The notes under the pieces were generated by a model. That model was given only the letters and a program-made list of their open reading frames with translations. It searched no databases and was not told the origin of the DNA. DNA of 32,768 nucleotides from Lachnospiraceae bacterium UBA5899 (GTDB lineage Bacteria > Bacillota > Clostridia > Lachnospirales > Lachnospiraceae): positions 1 to 32,768 of the forward strand of contig DJEL01000005.1 of assembly GCA_002432425.1 (NCBI GenBank), read 5' to 3'. Every line of letters begins with the position of its first letter. Position 1 is the first letter of the stretch. Positions 29,613 to 32,768 of this stretch are shown here, in pieces. Made by a program: the position numbers and the translations under genes.

Positions 29613-30521
29613 GTGTGTGTTTTCTTTTTTTACGTGTTCGATGAAGATACTGCTACTACAGTTCCGGTGCAGGTCGATGAACAGGACGTAAGTCCAGAGG
29701 AACTTGAATTCTTTGATGGTGTAATCAGAAAGGTATGGCACAAACAGGAAGAAGAATGGTATTTTTCTATAGTAGATGTTTGCCAAATATTGACTGACAG
29801 CTCTGACGGGCGGAAATACTGGAATAAGCTTAAGCAACGTCTAATAGCAGAAGGCTTTCAGTTGGTGACAAAATGTCACCAACTGAAAATGAAATCTCCT
29901 AAAGATGGCAAAATGTATAAAACAGACTGTGCCACAACAGAGCAGCTGCTTCGTATCATCCAATCTATCCCTTCAAAGAAAGCAGAGCCTTTCAAACAAT
30001 GGCTTGCTAAAGTTGGTTCTGAACGTCTTGACGAGATGGCAGACCCAGAAAAAGCACTTGACCGTGGAATGTCTTACTATAAAGCCAAAGGATATTCTGA
30101 TGAATGGATTAAGCAACGCTTGCAGTCAAAGACCATCCGTGATGAGCTGACAGATGAATGGAAACGTGTAGGCATTTCTAATTCCAAAGATTATGCAGCT
30201 CTTACCAACATTTTGACGGCTGCCTGGTCCGGAAAAACCGTGCAAGCCTACAAACAATATAAGGGACTTCACAAGGAAAATTTGCGTGATAATATGACAA
30301 ATATAGAGCTCACGCTTAACCAGCTTGCCGAAGTGTCTGCAACTGCCCTTTCAAAATTGAAAAATCCCACGGATTTGTCCGATAGTAAGCAGATTGCCCG
30401 TGATGGCGGTAACGTTGCTAAAACAGCTCGCCTTGAACTGGAAGCCAAGCTTGGGCACACGGTTATTTCTCCCTTAAATGCATCTGCTCCTCTTTCTTTA
30501 GATGCAAAAGACAATATTTAA
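29613..30521 (+). CDS. BRO-type phage antirepressor
   Basis: A 302-residue protein of the BRO-N/DinD-like family. The Bro-N domain is at residues about 35-130 (KVWHKQEEEWYFSIVDVCQI, RKYWNKLKQRLIAEGFQ, TDCATTEQLLRIIQSIPS, EPFKQWLAKVG). The C-terminal part has EKALDRGMSYYKAKGYSDEW, LTDEWKRVGISNSKDYAAL and GGNVAKTARLELEAKLGH. Such proteins bind and inactivate repressors. It begins with GTG at 29613 near an AAAGAAGG site; the exact start is uncertain. It probably shares the repressor's message. Confidence 0.82.
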   Translation: MCVFFFYVFDEDTATTVPVQVDEQDVSPEELEFFDGVIRKVWHKQEEEWYFSIVDVCQILTDSSDGRKYWNKLKQRLIAEGFQLVTKCHQLKMKSPKDGKMYKTDCATTEQLLRIIQSIPSKKAEPFKQWLAKVGSERLDEMADPEKALDRGMSYYKAKGYSDEWIKQRLQSKTIRDELTDEWKRVGISNSKDYAALTNILTAAWSGKTVQAYKQYKGLHKENLRDNMTNIELTLNQLAEVSATALSKLKNPTDLSDSKQIARDGGNVAKTARLELEAKLGHTVISPLNASAPLSLDAKDNI

Positions 30522-30556
30522 GACTGCAAAGAAAGTTTTAGTACCTTTTTTGATTT

Positions 30557-30610
30557 ATACGTGTAAATATGTATTTTCTATTGACATACGTGCATATACG
30601 TGTTAATATG
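30557..30610 (+). promoter_or_regulatory. hicAB cassette 2 promoter with ATACGTG repeats
   Basis: TTGACA (30581-30586), 17-bp spacer, TAATAT (30604-30609). Three ATACGTG half-sites at 30557, 30586 and 30596, two of them in a longer repeat ATACGTG-tw-AATATG spaced 39 bp. They are probable HicB binding sites. Confidence 0.8.
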
Positions 30611-30631
30611 AATGTATGGAAAGGAGAATAA

Positions 30632-30814
30632 ATGAAAAATATTGAGTTGCTAAAGATTTTGAAGAAAAACGGTTGTTCCCTTGTCCGTCATGGAAGTAAC
30701 CATGATATATGGTACAGCCCCATCACCGGGCAACAGTTCGCTGTTCCAAGACACAAGGACGAAATAAAAACCGGTACTGCAAAATCTATACTAAAGAGTG
30801 CGGGGGTTGAATAA
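30632..30814 (+). CDS. hicA: HicA-type mRNA interferase toxin (cassette 2)
   Basis: A 60-residue HicA protein: MKNIELLKILKKNGCSLVRH, GSNHDIWYSPITGQQFAVPR and HKDEIKTGTAKSILKSAG. His24 in GSNH is the expected catalytic residue. The ATG at 30632 follows AAAGGAG. It is distinct in sequence from cassette 1 HicA and on the opposite strand. The consensus promoter is directly upstream, so the cassette is expressed from the prophage. Confidence 0.92.
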   Translation: MKNIELLKILKKNGCSLVRHGSNHDIWYSPITGQQFAVPRHKDEIKTGTAKSILKSAGVE

Positions 30815-30860
30815 AACCCCCTTCACTCGCCTATATATAAATCGAAAGGAGATACTTATT

Positions 30861-31262
30861 ATGTCAACAAAATATGCTTATCCTGCAATTTTTACACCTG
30901 AAGAGGATGGTGGTTACTCTGTACGTTTTCCCGATTTGGAAGGCTGCTTTACTTGTGGAGATGATATGCCTGATGCTTTGTTTATGGCGGAGGATGCCCT
31001 TGCGCTGGTTCTTTACGGATATGAGAACGATGCACGGACTATTCCTGCTCCGTCCAAAACAGAAGATTTGAACCTTGCCCCCGGTGAATTTGTAAACGCT
31101 GTTGCTTGTGATACTTTGGAATATCGCAAACGTTTCAACAGCAAAGCTGTGAAAAAAACACTTACCATTCCTGAATGGCTGAACGAAGCAGCCAGCTCCA
31201 TGAATATCAATTTTTCACAGGTTCTGCAGGATGCCCTTATTCAAAAAGTGGGGGCCAGATAA
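30861..31262 (+). CDS. hicB: HicB-type antitoxin (cassette 2)
   Basis: A 133-residue HicB: MSTKYAYPAIFTPEEDGGYS, VRFPDLEGCFTCGDDMPDAL, then a C-terminal ribbon-helix-helix (KTLTIPEWLNEAASSMNINF). The start at 30861 follows AAAGGAG with good spacing. Co-transcribed with hicA 46 bp upstream. Compared with cassette 1 HicB it keeps the canonical N-terminal VRFPDLEGC, which cassette 1 has lost to VEVPDFDIT. Confidence 0.92.
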   Translation: MSTKYAYPAIFTPEEDGGYSVRFPDLEGCFTCGDDMPDALFMAEDALALVLYGYENDARTIPAPSKTEDLNLAPGEFVNAVACDTLEYRKRFNSKAVKKTLTIPEWLNEAASSMNINFSQVLQDALIQKVGAR

Positions 31263-31278
31263 ATACGTTACTACGGAA

Positions 31279-31345
31279 TAAAAAACTGCCCCGGCTGGAA
31301 CCGGAGCAGTGAAGCGATATACCGAAACGATACAACGCCCTAAGC
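31279..31345 (-). ncRNA. Predicted ~67-nt RNA from module B, upstream of the integrase
   Basis: Predicted to start about 7 nt after the minus-strand TACAAT and to end at a strong terminator (ACTGCTCCGG/CCGGGGCAGT, 31285-31310, then T5-6). No minus-strand protein gene upstream needs this terminator. The RNA would be complementary to the 5' leader of the integrase message and the end of the hicAB message. It parallels the 25.7 kb module. Confidence 0.55.
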
Positions 31346-31380
31346 AAGCATATTGTATCATTTTCCCCGGTATATCGCAA
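31314..31380 (-). promoter_or_regulatory. Module B: promoter embedded in a nested inverted repeat
   Basis: Minus strand: TTGCGA (31380-31375), 17 bp, extended -10 TGATACAAT (TACAAT at 31357-31352). Outer arms GCGATATACCG (31314-31324)/CGGTATATCGC (31368-31378) and inner arms GATACAA (31329-31335)/TTGTATC (31353-31359) bracket the promoter and the predicted start region. Confidence 0.65.
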
Positions 31381-31418
31381 GTATTCCGGGCATTTTTATG
31401 CCCTGAAGGAGGTATTTT

Positions 31419-32552
31419 ATGCCAAGGAAAAACCGCTACAAGCCCCGAAAGGACGGAAGATTTTTTACCCAGGTATGCACGGGGGAATATGACGACTCCG
31501 GCCGACCTATTCGGATACCTTTATACGCATCCAGTAGCAAGGAGCTGGAGCAAAAAGTAGATGAACTAAAAGCCAACATCAAAACCGGAAAGTTCGTTAT
31601 AAAGAAAAAGTACACCCTGGAAACCTATGCCACTAAGTTTGTGGAAGTTTATAAATCTACCCGGGAGTATAACACCCAAAAGACCTATGAGGACATGCTC
31701 CGGCTCTACATATTCCCGGCGCTGGGTAATTTGGAATTGCCGGACATCAAACGAACCGACATCCAGGCAATCATCAATGAACACTCCGACCATCCCCGGA
31801 CCTGTGAGCTGATTAAGATTGTCTTGAAACAGATACTGGACTCTGCCGTTGCCGACCATTTAATCATAGAAAATCCGTGGTTTCGAATAACCATGCCAAA
31901 GTATACTCCGCCCAAGCGGCGGATACTGACGTCACTGGAAGAGCAGGCGCTTAATACTGCTGCCTTTGACCCGGAAGAGCACCTTCTGGTGATGCTCTTG
32001 TTCGGCTGTGGTCTCCGCCTTGGCGAACTACTGGCACTGCATACGGATGATATAGACCTGCAGGGTGAGGAAGTGATAGTGCGGCATGCATTGATTTTTA
32101 AGAATAACCGTGCAGAGCTGAAGGATGCCCCCAAGACTGCCAACGGCTTCCGAAGAATACCTATCCCGGACTTTCTTATCGACGAGGTCCGGTTCTACGT
32201 ACTTCGTGTCCGGAAACAAGGCGGCACTTATCTTTTCACCTACTCCGGTGAACCCTACAGTAAGTCGCACTTCTACGATGCCTGGGAAGTCATTGTCCGA
32301 AAGATGAATGCTGCTGTTGCCACAGATGATATGCCAGAACCAATAACCGGCTTAACATCCAGGGTGTTCCGATATAACTACGCAACTATTTTGTACTACT
32401 CTGGAATTACACTAAAGAAAGCTGTAGACCTGATGGGGCACGCCGATGAGAAGATGATATTGAAGGTATATGCCCAACTGGATGAGGAGCGTGAGAACGC
32501 AAAGAAAAAGCTGTCCGGCATCCGTCCTGGGATGGTTCGAACAGCTATATAA
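31419..32552 (+). CDS. int: Tyrosine integrase (phage integrase), altered box II
   Basis: A 377-residue tyrosine recombinase. The N-terminal AP2/arm-binding domain (RKDGRFFTQVCTGEYDDSGR) precedes a SAM-like core-binding domain (about 65-155) and catalytic domain. Arg200 (GCGLRLGEL), Lys239 (PKTANGFRRI), His341 (LMGHAD) and Tyr351 (KVYAQL) are present. The usual HxxRH is RVFRY (315-319), so the His of box II is Arg. It inserts and excises the prophage. The ATG at 31419 follows AAGGAGG. The leader holds a GGGCAT/ATGCCC hairpin (31389-31404). Confidence 0.95.
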   Translation: MPRKNRYKPRKDGRFFTQVCTGEYDDSGRPIRIPLYASSSKELEQKVDELKANIKTGKFVIKKKYTLETYATKFVEVYKSTREYNTQKTYEDMLRLYIFPALGNLELPDIKRTDIQAIINEHSDHPRTCELIKIVLKQILDSAVADHLIIENPWFRITMPKYTPPKRRILTSLEEQALNTAAFDPEEHLLVMLLFGCGLRLGELLALHTDDIDLQGEEVIVRHALIFKNNRAELKDAPKTANGFRRIPIPDFLIDEVRFYVLRVRKQGGTYLFTYSGEPYSKSHFYDAWEVIVRKMNAAVATDDMPEPITGLTSRVFRYNYATILYYSGITLKKAVDLMGHADEKMILKVYAQLDEERENAKKKLSGIRPGMVRTAI

Positions 32553-32563
32553 GAAAAGATTTT

Positions 32564-32589
32564 ATAGGGAGAGCAATCTCCCTATTTTT
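32564..32589 (+). terminator. Rho-independent terminator after integrase
   Basis: ATAGGGAGA-GCAA-TCTCCCTAT followed by T5. The 9-bp stem has a GNRA loop and lies 12 bp after the integrase stop. Confidence 0.9.
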
Positions 32590-32636
32590 GACTACACTAC
32601 TGACTACATACAGGGTTCTGACTACTAACTGACTAC
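32589..32636 (+). repeat. Four TGACTAC repeats downstream of int, possible arm-type sites
   Basis: TGACTAC at 32589, 32601, 32619 and 32630, three of them as CTGACTACA/T. Spacings are 12, 18 and 11 bp. They fit integrase arm-binding sites beside an attachment core, but no core could be identified from one end alone. Confidence 0.6.
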
Positions 32637-32679
32637 ATATATTTTGACGTATTTTCAATTATTTTATCACCCGAAATTT

Positions 32680-32695
32680 TGTGCGACGTCGCACA
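32680..32695. repeat. 16-bp perfect palindrome TGTGCGACGTCGCACA, copy 2 (intergenic)
   Basis: Identical to the copy at 20850-20865. It lies 128 bp after the integrase stop, between the TGACTAC repeats and the terminal bidirectional terminator. Confidence 0.9.
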
Positions 32696-32726
32696 CGGAA
32701 ACCCGCATAAATACTGGCTTTTCCCA

Positions 32727-32759
32727 CAAAAAAGAGACCTTTCAAAGGTCTCTTTTTTT
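32727..32759. terminator. Bidirectional terminator at the right edge
   Basis: AAGAGACCTTT-C-AAAGGTCTCTT (32732-32742/32744-32754) with an A-run before and T7 after. Works on both strands; it may belong to a host gene beyond the prophage boundary. Confidence 0.85.
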
Positions 32760-32768
32760 CGTGAAGCA

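Noticed and set aside
32589..32636. TGACTAC repeats considered as a CRISPR-like array
   Set aside because: Repeats are 7 bp with 4-11 bp gaps, far too short for CRISPR repeats and spacers, and no cas gene is present.

Overview
The window is most of one integrated temperate siphovirus genome (a prophage) of a low-to-moderate GC Gram-positive host. Purine-rich Shine-Dalgarno sites, consensus sigma-A promoters, rho-independent terminators and gene families (PcfJ, ORF6N, BRO, ArpU/RinA-like, P27 small terminase, HicAB) fit a gut Clostridia/Lachnospiraceae host. The host assignment is inference; no host gene or rRNA/tRNA is visible. The right end holds the integrase and probably lies close to the host junction. 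The left end runs off the window inside the lysis module. No stretch longer than about 215 bp lacks a gene.

Layout. 1-492 (minus): lysis (holin, start of a probable endolysin). 555-4553: tail tip and fibre genes. 4566-7982: tape measure. 7994-8583: tail assembly chaperones joined by a -1 frameshift at A AAA AAA. 8663-10918: major tail protein and head-tail joining proteins. 10918-16459: HK97-type capsid, protease, portal, large and small terminase, a probable cos region and an HNH endonuclease. 16584-18424: a hicAB cassette, an ORF6N antirepressor, and two XRE regulators with their own divergent promoter/operator. 18564-26669 (minus): early/middle genes, including an ArpU/RinA-like late regulator, a PcfJ-like protein, a PcfK/AcrIIA9-like protein, a degenerate RNase H-fold protein and an HUH rolling-circle-type replication initiator. 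26881-28552: a patchwork in which three small plus-strand genes alternate with minus-strand genes, one of them Tad2-like (anti-Thoeris). 28571-29570: the main lysogeny switch (Cro-like against a LexA-type CI repressor). 29613-32552 (plus): BRO antirepressor, a second hicAB cassette and tyrosine integrase.

How it works together. The CI-like repressor (self-cleaving A-G site, Ser/Lys dyad) would hold the leftward early promoter through ATATGAA-N5-TTCATAT operators. On induction the leftward operon makes replication functions, then the ArpU/RinA-like activator, then packaging, morphogenesis and lysis genes.

Most unusual signals. (1) Two modules on opposite strands (about 25.7 kb and 31.3 kb) share one architecture: sigma-A promoter, an inverted repeat whose left arm covers the promoter and right arm lies in the predicted transcript, and a strong terminator about 60 nt after the start. 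They look like tiny RNA genes or single-strand-DNA (Frpo/sso-like) promoters, which would suit an element with an HUH initiator. (2) Three plus-strand genes share one promoter-plus-leader element with a hairpin that covaries between two copies. (3) A 16-bp perfect palindrome occurs twice, once inside a coding linker. (4) Candidate anti-defence genes (Tad2-like, AcrIIA9/PcfK-like) lie in the early region.
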